Part shown: piece after piece, positions 8,896 to 16,532 of the stretch | Position numbering within the stretch: position 1 is the first letter of the stretch | How the letters are laid out: each line of letters starts with the position of its first letter | Source of the DNA: Xanthomonas sp. DAR 80977 | GTDB lineage: Bacteria > Pseudomonadota > Gammaproteobacteria > Xanthomonadales > Xanthomonadaceae | Length of the DNA: 64,000 nt | Reading direction: 5' to 3' | Assembly: GCF_041240605.1 (NCBI RefSeq) | Contig: NZ_CP162487.1 | Location: 3,417,001 to 3,481,000 of the forward strand | Made by a program: the position numbers and the translations under genes | The notes under the pieces: generated by a model | Seen by the model: only the letters and a program-made list of their open reading frames with translations | The model's database searches: none | Told to the model about the DNA's origin: nothing

Positions 8896-11800
8896 TCACA
8901 GCGCCAGGCGGATCCCGCCGTAGTACATGCGCCCGATCACGTCGTACACGCCGGCGTGGTAGCCCAGTTCGAAGTTGGCGCCGCCCGCCTCCGCCCCCGG
9001 CACCCGCGGCGGCGCGCGATCGAACAGGTTGCTGACCCCGCCGAACACTTCCAGCCCCGACTTGAGCCGGTAGTAGCCGGAGACGTCGCTGTAGAACACG
9101 TTGCCGGTCCACACCTTCTGGTAGTCGGTGTCGGTGATCTCGGTGCTGTTGCGCATCTTGGAGAAGTGCCGCAGCGACCAGGTCGCGCCGGCATGCGCAT
9201 TGGACCAGGTGCTGCGCAGCACGCCCTTCCAGGACGGCGAGCCGAACACGCCGGCGAAGCGGGTGACCTCCTCCGGCTGGTCCGGATCCAGCGTGTAGTC
9301 CTGGCGGATCAGGTGCGTGTAGTTCAGGTCGAACGACAGCGCGCCGGCGTTCTGGCCCCAGCGCTCGGCCAGGTCGTAGCGGTACTGCGCGGCGAAGTCG
9401 ACGCCGCGGGTCAGGTAGCGCGACAGGTTGAGCTTCTGGGTGACCACGTTGAGCAGGTTGCCGTCGGCGTCGCGGCTGACGAAGGAACAGAACTGGTTGT
9501 CCAGGGTCGGCGCATCCACGCACTTGTTGATGATGGTCTGCGCCGGGAACGAATCGATCGCCCCGCGCAGGTCGATGTTGTAGTAGTCCACCGACAGCGA
9601 GAAATCCGGCAGGAAACGCGGGCGCAGCACGATGCCGACGGTGCGGGTCTTGGCGGTCTCGTTGGCCAGGTCCAGGTTGCCCTTGGTGATGATGTCGCGA
9701 TACAGCCAGTAGGTGCTCTTGTCGGAGGGATTGAGCTGCGCGCAGTTGGCCGCGGTGTACTGGCTGCGGTCGGTGCGGTAGCGCTGGTTGTAGGTGTTGC
9801 ACGGGTCGGTGATCCACATGCCGCCGATGCTGCTGGCGGTGTACAGCTCGCCGATGTTGGGCGCGCGCACCGCCTTGCCGTAGGTGCCGCGCAAGGTGAT
9901 GTCGCGGATCGGCGCCCAGTCGATGCCGAACTTGTTGGTGACGGTGCGGCCGGCGGTGTTGTAGTCGGACACGCGCACCGCCGCGTCCACGCCCAGGCGC
10001 TGCGCGAACGGTTTGTCGGCCAGCAGCGGCAGGTGCAGCTCGCTGTAGAGCTCCTTGACGTCGTACTGGCCGACCAGCGGCAGCTGGGTGGTGCCCAGGC
10101 TGGCGTCGTAGGCAGGATTGGCCGGATCGTACTGCGCGATCGCGCCGATGTCGTTGCGCTCCTTGCGGTATTCGCCGCCGAACGCGATCTGCGCCTCGCC
10201 GCCGGGCAGGTCGAACATGCCGCCGGAGGCGTAGGCCGACAGCACCTGCTGGGTCATGGTGGTGGTGGCCCAGTCCGAGGTGTAGCGCAGGTAGGCGATC
10301 TCCTGCGCGGTCAGGCGCTTGAACGGGTTCAACGGCACGCAGCCGTTGCCCGGGTCGGTGAGCGTGCTGCGGCAGATCGCGCTGCCGTCGGCGGCGGCGG
10401 TGGAATCCACCGCCAGGTAGTAGCGCGTGTAGGACACCGTATCGATGTCGCGGTTGCGCTGCTCGGTGCGGCCGTAGGAGTAGTACGCGGTGTAGTTCCA
10501 GGCGCGTGTGCCCAGGCTGAAGTCGCCTTCCAGGCCGACCACGCCCTGCAGCAGCTGGCGCCGGTACTGGCTGCCGCCCTGCCCCAGTTCCTCGTCGAAG
10601 TGCCGCGCGAAGTAGACCCCGTCGGTGATGGTGCCGCCGTTCGCCGCGCGCATCTCGTCGGTGATGAACGGGCTGTCGGCCGGCACCGCCTCGCTGCCGA
10701 ACGCGCTCAGCGCGCGCCACGCCGATTGCGAGGTGGTGCGCGAATAGCCGAGGTTGGCGAAGAAGCGCAGGCTGTCGCTGAAATCGAAATTGAGCGTGGC
10801 GCGGCTGGCGAAGCGATCCGATGGCACCGCCAGGTACCACGAGTCGTAGCGGCCGCCGTACTCGCCGCCGTCGGTGAGCAGGCTGCCCAGCGCGTTGGAC
10901 GGATCGGCCAGGCTCACCGGCACGCTGTTGACGTAGCCGCCCGGGCCGAGCACCGGCGCGCGCAGCTGGCCGTCGGCGGTCATCGCGTAGTGGCGGCCGC
11001 CGAGGATGAGTTGCGCGTCCTCGGCGTTGTTGATGTTGCGGTTGTTGTCGGAGATCCAGTAGCGCTGGTTGCGGTTGTTGCGCGTGTACATCGGGTAGCC
11101 GGTGGCGGTCCACGGCCGGTCCTGGCCGGACACCGAATCGGGTTCGCGCTCGTAGAAACCGTACACGGTGACGTTGCCGCGGTTCTCGGCGAAGTTGTGG
11201 CCGAACAGCGCATCGACGCTGTTGCTGCGCATGTCGCCGCGGCTGGAGATGCCGTAGCGCGCGCTGGCGTCCAGGCCCTGGAAATCCTTCTTCAGGATGA
11301 AGTTGGCCACGCCGGTGACCGCATCGGCGCCGTACAGCGCCGAGGCGCCGCCGGTGATGACCTCGACGCGTTCGACCAGGCTGGAGGGAATGTTGCTCAC
11401 GTCCACCGCCGAGGTGCCCGGGATCGCCGGCACCTGGCGGCGGCCGTCGACCAGCACCAGGGTGCGTTGCGTGCCCATGCCGCGCAGGTCCAGCGCGTTG
11501 ATGCCGGGGTTGCCGGCCAGGTTGCTGGTCTGGCTGGTCTGGGTCAGCGCCAGGCTCGGCAGCTGGTTGACCACATCGGCGATCTCGGTATAGCCGGCCG
11601 CGCGGATCTGCTCGGCGCCGATCACGGTCAGCGGCGTGGGGCCTTCCAGCGCGTCGTTGCGGCGGATGCGCGAGCCGGTGACGACCACGCTGTCCAGGGT
11701 CTTGGCGTCGGCGGCGCCGTCGCTGCCGTCGGCGGTCGCTGCCGTGTTGTCGCGCACGGCAGCGGCCTCCTGCGCCGCCGCCGGCAACGCCGCGAGCAGA

Positions 11801-11898
11801 GCCATGGCGATCGCGGCGCACAACAGGCTGCGTCCTTGTCCGCGTCGATCGCGGCAAGCGGACGCCAGAGGGGGGGAAGGCAAGCGAACGTGGCGCAT
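8896..11898 (-). CDS. TonB-dependent outer-membrane receptor 2
   Basis: A 1000-residue TonB-dependent transporter. Signal peptide about residues 1-43 (ending LPAAAQ), then SVVVTGSRIRR, a plug with VERVEVITGGASALYGADAVTGVANFILKKDF (about 140-170), and the barrel to the end. The protein ends YYGGIRLAL, with a terminal Leu where outer-membrane barrels normally end in Phe or Trp for recognition by BamA. The ATG at 11898 is chosen because the signal peptide begins there; upstream sequence is a weak AGAGAG purine run. It is transcribed alone from element copy 3, upstream of the GH127 operon. Its roughly 225-base leader is clearly homologous to that of the S9 peptidase gene at 12194, so the two are probably regulated together after as well as at transcription. 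Confidence 0.92.
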   Translation of the reverse strand: MRHVRLPSPPLASACRDRRGQGRSLLCAAIAMALLAALPAAAQEAAAVRDNTAATADGSDGAADAKTLDSVVVTGSRIRRNDALEGPTPLTVIGAEQIRAAGYTEIADVVNQLPSLALTQTSQTSNLAGNPGINALDLRGMGTQRTLVLVDGRRQVPAIPGTSAVDVSNIPSSLVERVEVITGGASALYGADAVTGVANFILKKDFQGLDASARYGISSRGDMRSNSVDALFGHNFAENRGNVTVYGFYEREPDSVSGQDRPWTATGYPMYTRNNRNQRYWISDNNRNINNAEDAQLILGGRHYAMTADGQLRAPVLGPGGYVNSVPVSLADPSNALGSLLTDGGEYGGRYDSWYLAVPSDRFASRATLNFDFSDSLRFFANLGYSRTTSQSAWRALSAFGSEAVPADSPFITDEMRAANGGTITDGVYFARHFDEELGQGGSQYRRQLLQGVVGLEGDFSLGTRAWNYTAYYSYGRTEQRNRDIDTVSYTRYYLAVDSTAAADGSAICRSTLTDPGNGCVPLNPFKRLTAQEIAYLRYTSDWATTTMTQQVLSAYASGGMFDLPGGEAQIAFGGEYRKERNDIGAIAQYDPANPAYDASLGTTQLPLVGQYDVKELYSELHLPLLADKPFAQRLGVDAAVRVSDYNTAGRTVTNKFGIDWAPIRDITLRGTYGKAVRAPNIGELYTASSIGGMWITDPCNTYNQRYRTDRSQYTAANCAQLNPSDKSTYWLYRDIITKGNLDLANETAKTRTVGIVLRPRFLPDFSLSVDYYNIDLRGAIDSFPAQTIINKCVDAPTLDNQFCSFVSRDADGNLLNVVTQKLNLSRYLTRGVDFAAQYRYDLAERWGQNAGALSFDLNYTHLIRQDYTLDPDQPEEVTRFAGVFGSPSWKGVLRSTWSNAHAGATWSLRHFSKMRNSTEITDTDYQKVWTGNVFYSDVSGYYRLKSGLEVFGGVSNLFDRAPPRVPGAEAGGANFELGYHAGVYDVIGRMYYGGIRLAL

Positions 11899-12000
11899 GG
11901 GCGGTCTCTCTGGTGGCCGGCCTGCATCGAAATCCAGGCCGCACGACGCCATGCCCTCGCGGCGCGTGGCGGCGAGAACCGGCATCGATCGATGGAGAAG

Positions 12001-12020
12001 GCCGTGCATCCCCGCACGGC
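12001..12020 (-). promoter_or_regulatory. Conserved leader hairpin, TonB receptor 2
   Basis: GCCGTGC-ATCCCC-GCACGGC on the plus strand: a perfect 7-bp stem with a 6-base loop, starting 103 bases before the receptor start codon. The same stem stands 103 bases before the S9 peptidase start (14657-14676), within a homologous block spanning the whole leader (11899-12123 versus 14555-14781). Confidence 0.6.
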
Positions 12021-12081
12021 GCAGAATGCGATGCGCGTTGCCGCACATCGCACTTGCAGGGTTTCACGTCGGCAGGTGCAG

Positions 12082-12123
12082 CGTCTTGTGGAAAAACTTC
12101 ACCTTTGATGTGGAAATTTGTCG
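12082..12123 (-). promoter_or_regulatory. Shared bipartite promoter element, copy 3 (TonB receptor 2)
   Basis: Minus strand: GACAAATTTCCACA, 19 bases, ACAAGACG; 183 bases upstream of the receptor start, between it and the stop of the S9 peptidase gene (12194). Confidence 0.75.
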
Positions 12124-12193
12124 ATACGTGTCAATAGATCGCATGGCGCGCCACATCGACGCGTTCCACTCGGCGCAGACGCATGCGCAACCG

Positions 12194-14554
12194 TCAGCGC
12201 GCGACCGGCGCCGACGCTGCGGCCTGGCGGTTCCAGTCGGGCGTCGGCGCCTGCTGCAGCCAGCGCACGAAGAAATCCGCCAGCCGCCGCCGTCCGTAGT
12301 CGCCGCCGGCGCCGTGGTCGCCGCCCGGCACCACCAGCAGGTCGAAATCCTTGCCTGCCTTGATCAGGCGATCGGCGACCTGGAAGGTGCTGGACGGATC
12401 CACGTTGTGGTCCATGTCGCCGGTGACCAGCAGCAGATGCCCTTGCAGGCGCCAGGCGTTGTCGACATTGGACGAGGCCGAATACCACGGCCCGACCGGC
12501 CAGCCCATCCATTGCTCGTTCCACCAGATCTTGTCCATGCGGTTGTCGTGGCAGCCGGAATTGGCCACCGCGGCGACGTAGAACTCGGGATGGAACAGCA
12601 AGGCGCCGAGCGCACTCTGGCCGCCGGCGGAGGTGCCGTAGATGCCCACGCCCTGCTCGATCGCGTACCACGGATACTGCGCCGCCACGGCGCGGTGCCA
12701 GGCGATGCGGTCGGGAAAGCCGGCGTCCTTGAGGTTGCGCCAGGCCACGTCGTGGAACGCGCGCGAACGGTTGTTGGTGCCCATGCCGTCGATCTGCGCC
12801 ACGGCGAAGCCAAGCGCGGTCAGCGCCGGCACGCGCGCGCTGAAGGTCTTGGGCACGAACGAGCCGTGCGGACCGGCGTAGATGTTCTCGACCACGCGGT
12901 AGCGCTGCTGCGGATCGAGCCCCTGCGGACGATGGATCACGCCCCAGATCTCGGTCTTGCCGTCGCGGCCGGGCGCATGGAACGGCAGCGGCGGTACCCA
13001 GCCGGCGGCGCGCAGCCGGCTCAGGTCGGTGCGTTCGACCTGCTGTACCAGCGCGCCATCGGCGCTGCGGCGCAATTCCAGCACCGGCCCCAGGTCCACG
13101 CGCGAATACAGGTCGAGCAACCAGCGTCCATCGGGCGACAGCACGACCTCATGGTCGGCCTGCGCCGGCGTCAGCGCGGTCAGCCCGCTGCCGTCCAGGC
13201 CGATGCGGTAGGCATGGCGGTAGTACGGATCCTCGCCGGGTTGCATGCCCGAGGCGATGAAGTAGACCTGCTGCGCGGCCTCGTCGACGCGCTCGACCTT
13301 GCGCACCACCCACTCGCCGCGGGTGACCTGGCGCGGCGTGGCGCCGCCGCGCGTGTCGTACAGGTACAGGTGTTCCCAGCCGTCGCGCTCGGACGCCCAC
13401 AGGGTGCGCGCGCCATCGGCGAAATCGTGGCGATAGCGCTTGCCGCCGTTCTCGTGGCTGCCGCTGAGATCGGAATACTCGATGAAGGTCGGCGAGGTTT
13501 CCTCGATCAGGGTGCGCGCCTGCGCGCTGCGTCCGTCCGCCTCGATGACCCGGTAGCGCTGGTGGCCGCGTTCGTTGTACTCGAAGGTGAACGCGCTGCC
13601 GTCGCTGCGCCACTGCGGCCAGTACAGTCCGAACGCGTTCGGGAACAGCGCCGTCGGCACCGCGTGCGCCTGCCGCGACGCCAGGTCGAACAGCACCGGC
13701 TGCAGCACCGGCAGCGGGTCGCCGGGCTTGGCATAGACCTGCTGGTGCAGCTTGGGCTGCAGCTGATCCGGCGGCGCCGACTCGATGTAGTACACCGTGC
13801 GCAACGGCGCCGGTTTGACCCGGTAGGCGACCAGCCGGGTCGAATCCGGCGACCAGGCGAAGCTGTCCGCGGCGTAGTACTCGGCGGTGCTGCCATCATG
13901 GCTGAGCGCGACCGGGGTGCCGCCGGCGGCCGGTGCGACCACCACGTTGCCGGCGTCGACCCAAGCCCGCCACTTGCCGTCCGGCGACGCCTGCGCGTAG
14001 GCCACGCCCTGCTTCAGCGGAATGCTCATATCGTAGGAATCGGGCGGCAACGCGCCCATCTCGGTCCGCGTGCAGCGGTATTGCGGCAGCGCGCACTGCC
14101 AGCGCACCCGATCGCGCTCGAAGGCGAGCTGGCGCGCATCCAGCTTGACCTCGTCCAGCTGCAAGGCGGCCGCATCGACCGGCTTGCCGCTGGCCGCGGA
14201 CATCGCCGCCGCCAGCCGCGCATGGTCGAAGGCGGGTTCGTTACGGCCGCCATCCACCGCGACCCGGCGGTACTCGATCGCCGGTGCGGCGCCGGTGCGC
14301 GCCACCGAGCGCCGGTACAGGAAATGCCCGGGATCCAGCCACACCTGCTGCGAGGGCTGGCGGTCGACCAGCGCCTCGTAGCGGCTGCTCAACGCCTGCG
14401 CGTGCTGGTAGTCGTCCGTGCTCGGCGCCGCCAGCGCGAGCGCCGGCAGCAGCGCCGCTGCGGCGATCGCGGCGCAGAACAGGCGACGCGCGTGCCTGCG
14501 CGGATCGCGGCGCAAGCGGGCCAGGGAGAGGGGGGTCGAGCGAATGCGCTGCAT
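12194..14554 (-). CDS. S9 family prolyl peptidase (dipeptidyl peptidase IV-like), copy 1
   Basis: A 786-residue exported serine peptidase of the S9B/DPP IV group, which removes X-Pro (often X-Hyp) dipeptides from peptide N-termini. After a signal peptide (about 1-42) comes the beta-propeller (about 60-540) and an alpha/beta hydrolase domain. The nucleophile is Ser642 in GIYGTSAGGQS, the Asp is in GDMDHNVDP and the His in GGDHGAGG. The ATG at 14554 is chosen because the signal peptide follows; the RBS is weak. It is the only gene of its unit, driven by element copy 4, the same element that precedes the glycosidases and receptors. This ties protein-backbone cleavage to glycan removal. A paralogue lies at 28883-31198. 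Exact specificity (X-Pro versus X-Hyp) is not visible. Confidence 0.9.
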   Translation of the reverse strand: MQRIRSTPLSLARLRRDPRRHARRLFCAAIAAAALLPALALAAPSTDDYQHAQALSSRYEALVDRQPSQQVWLDPGHFLYRRSVARTGAAPAIEYRRVAVDGGRNEPAFDHARLAAAMSAASGKPVDAAALQLDEVKLDARQLAFERDRVRWQCALPQYRCTRTEMGALPPDSYDMSIPLKQGVAYAQASPDGKWRAWVDAGNVVVAPAAGGTPVALSHDGSTAEYYAADSFAWSPDSTRLVAYRVKPAPLRTVYYIESAPPDQLQPKLHQQVYAKPGDPLPVLQPVLFDLASRQAHAVPTALFPNAFGLYWPQWRSDGSAFTFEYNERGHQRYRVIEADGRSAQARTLIEETSPTFIEYSDLSGSHENGGKRYRHDFADGARTLWASERDGWEHLYLYDTRGGATPRQVTRGEWVVRKVERVDEAAQQVYFIASGMQPGEDPYYRHAYRIGLDGSGLTALTPAQADHEVVLSPDGRWLLDLYSRVDLGPVLELRRSADGALVQQVERTDLSRLRAAGWVPPLPFHAPGRDGKTEIWGVIHRPQGLDPQQRYRVVENIYAGPHGSFVPKTFSARVPALTALGFAVAQIDGMGTNNRSRAFHDVAWRNLKDAGFPDRIAWHRAVAAQYPWYAIEQGVGIYGTSAGGQSALGALLFHPEFYVAAVANSGCHDNRMDKIWWNEQWMGWPVGPWYSASSNVDNAWRLQGHLLLVTGDMDHNVDPSSTFQVADRLIKAGKDFDLLVVPGGDHGAGGDYGRRRLADFFVRWLQQAPTPDWNRQAAASAPVAR

Positions 14555-14656
14555 GGGATAGGCGGTCTCTGGGCTGCCGGCCTGCACTGGATTCAGGCCA
14601 CGCGATGCGCTGCCCTCGCCGCCCGCGGCAGCGAGAACCCGCATCGATCATCGGAG

Positions 14657-14676
14657 GCCGTGCATCCACGCACGGC
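14657..14676 (-). promoter_or_regulatory. Conserved leader hairpin, S9 peptidase 1
   Basis: GCCGTGC-ATCCAC-GCACGGC: same 7-bp stem as at 12001-12020, one loop base changed, at the same 103-base distance from the start codon. The rest of the gene-free stretch 14555-14939 is the leader and the promoter element. Confidence 0.6.
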
Positions 14677-14739
14677 ACGGAACGCGGCGCGCATCGCCGC
14701 GCATCGCCAGCCACGATCCTTTCACGCCATCGTGCGCAG

Positions 14740-14781
14740 CGTCTTGTGCAAAAGCATCGCCTTTGATACGGAAATTTGCAG
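14740..14781 (-). promoter_or_regulatory. Shared bipartite promoter element, copy 4 (S9 peptidase 1)
   Basis: Minus strand: TGCAAATTTCCGTA, 19 bases, ACAAGACG; 185 bases upstream of the peptidase start. The spacer (TCAAAGGCGATGC...) resembles that of copy 3 (TCAAAGGTGAAG...), in line with the duplicated leader. Confidence 0.8.
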
Positions 14782-14939
14782 ATGCATCGCAAACGGTGGC
14801 GACGGCCGGCGCGCGGCGCGCCCTGTTCCCGCGCCCGTGCGCGCGGTCGTCGGCACACGACAACGGCCGTTTTGAGGCCTGGCGCCATCCGCAGGCCGAT
14901 CCGGTCGCGGCGCTCCGATGCGGTGTCGCCCGGTGCCGG

Positions 14940-16532
14940 TCAGCCTGCGTCGCAGCGCTGCGCATCCGCGGCGCCGGCCTGGACCAGGCGCTGCGCGCGC
15001 GTGGCCCACATTTCCCATTCCTGCACCGCCAGCGCGGCATAGCGGCCGTCGCCGCCGGAAGCGTCGAACACCGCGCGCACGCAGCGCGTGGTCACCGGCG
15101 CGAAGCGCAGCGTCTGCACGCGACCGGCCACCGCGCCGCTCGCCGCCTGTGCCAGCGGCAGCCACTGCCCGTCCTTGCGGTACTGCAGCTGCCAGTGCGC
15201 CGGCGGCGCCACGCCTTCGTTGGCGCCGGGCGGATGGTCGGCCCAGAACACGATGCGGCTGCGCTCCAGCGTCACCGGCTGCGCCCAGCTGTACTGGATC
15301 CACTGCTGCGGCGGATTGTGCGCGCTCCAGCTGCCCCACATCTGCGGCGGCAGCGGATTGCGCTTGACCACGCCGTCGTTGAGCGCGGCGATCCAGTACT
15401 GGTGCGGGATGTCCGGCCCGTTGGAGGCGCTGGCCTGGGCGTAGCGGGCGACGTTGCGCTGTACCGGCTGCGGCGGCTGCGCTGCGCGCGTGGCCAGCAC
15501 CGGACGGATCCGCGCCGGCTGCTGCGTGTCGTCCCAGTCCAGCCGGTCGATCGCCACGCTGCGGCGGAAGTGGCCGCCGCCCTTGGCGTCGGCGGTGTGG
15601 TAGACCAGGTACCACCGGCCCTTGAACTGCACGATGCCCGGATGCGAGGTGGTCGAGGACACCGGCGGCAGGATCACCCCGCGGTAGGTCCACGGCCCCA
15701 GCGGCGACGGCGCAGTGCCGTAGGCGATGCAGGCATGGTACAGCGTCGGCGTGCAGTCGGAATCCGGTCCGGCGCGGTTGCCGGCGTAGGCCATGTAGTA
15801 GGTGCCGTTGCGTTTGAACAGCCACGGCGCCTCGAAATAGCCGTCCAGCGTGGTCACCGCCACCGCATCTCCCTTGGGCGTGACCATGTCGCGTTCCAGC
15901 TCGATCCCGAACAGCTTGCCGAAGGTGCCCCAGTACAGGTACACGCGGCCGTCGTCGTCGACCAGCACGGTCGGATCGATGTTCTGGATGGTGTTCCTGA
16001 CCGGCAGCGACTGCGACAGGATCGGCCCTTGCGGGTGCGCGTCGCGCCACGGCCCCAGCGGGCTGTCGGCGACCGCCACGCCGATCGCGAACGGATCGGC
16101 GTTGGGCGAGTGTTGCTCCTGCACCGGCGCGTACAGGTAGTAGCGCCGGTCCGGACCCTGCACGATCTGCGCGGCATAGGCGCGGCCGGCCGCGGCCCAG
16201 GCGAACACCTGCTCGGGGCGCAGCAGCGATGGATAGTGGGTCCAGCGGCCGCTGCCGACCTCGTCGGTGACCAGCATCTGCCAGCGCTTGATCACGAAGT
16301 CGTTGACGTCGGGCGGCGCCTCGTCGCGGCCGGCGATGATGTACAGCTTGCCGTCGGCGACCAGCGGCGCCGGATCGGCGGAGTAGTCGCGGCCGTCGGC
16401 CAGGATCGGATTGCCGACGCTGTGCACGTCGCGCGCGAGCGGCGGCGCGGCATGCGCCCCGGCAACGGCGAGCGCCAACAGCAGGCCGGCGCCGATGCGT
16501 GCGGCAACACCCGATGCGCCGCGCAGGCTCAT
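14940..16532 (-). CDS. GH43 glycosidase (alpha-L-arabinofuranosidase-like) with C-terminal carbohydrate-binding-like domain
   Basis: A 530-residue secreted GH43 enzyme: signal peptide (about 1-28, ending GAHA), five-blade propeller (about 35-345) and a F5/8-type C (discoidin-like) domain (about 360-520). The three family-43 carboxylates are visible: Asp53 in SADPAPLV, Asp186 in NIDPTVLVDDDG and Glu234 in YFEAPWLF. The ATG overlaps the stop of the upstream 1444-residue gene as ATGA, so the two are translationally coupled. GH43 enzymes inverting alpha-L-arabinofuranose are the usual partner of GH127 and GH121 in extensin arabinan removal (HypAA role); that function here is inferred from context, and beta-xylosidase or galactosidase activities are possible. 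Its C-terminal domain is clearly related to one in the neighbouring large enzyme. Confidence 0.85.
   Translation of the reverse strand: MSLRGASGVAARIGAGLLLALAVAGAHAAPPLARDVHSVGNPILADGRDYSADPAPLVADGKLYIIAGRDEAPPDVNDFVIKRWQMLVTDEVGSGRWTHYPSLLRPEQVFAWAAAGRAYAAQIVQGPDRRYYLYAPVQEQHSPNADPFAIGVAVADSPLGPWRDAHPQGPILSQSLPVRNTIQNIDPTVLVDDDGRVYLYWGTFGKLFGIELERDMVTPKGDAVAVTTLDGYFEAPWLFKRNGTYYMAYAGNRAGPDSDCTPTLYHACIAYGTAPSPLGPWTYRGVILPPVSSTTSHPGIVQFKGRWYLVYHTADAKGGGHFRRSVAIDRLDWDDTQQPARIRPVLATRAAQPPQPVQRNVARYAQASASNGPDIPHQYWIAALNDGVVKRNPLPPQMWGSWSAHNPPQQWIQYSWAQPVTLERSRIVFWADHPPGANEGVAPPAHWQLQYRKDGQWLPLAQAASGAVAGRVQTLRFAPVTTRCVRAVFDASGGDGRYAALAVQEWEMWATRAQRLVQAGAADAQRCDAG

Noticed and set aside
6322..12108. 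A 1928-codon plus-strand open frame opposite GH27/GH127/receptor 2
   Set aside because: Its product is a low-complexity string of Ala, Arg, Gln, Val and His, the typical antisense shadow of GC-rich codons; the minus strand has clear domains.
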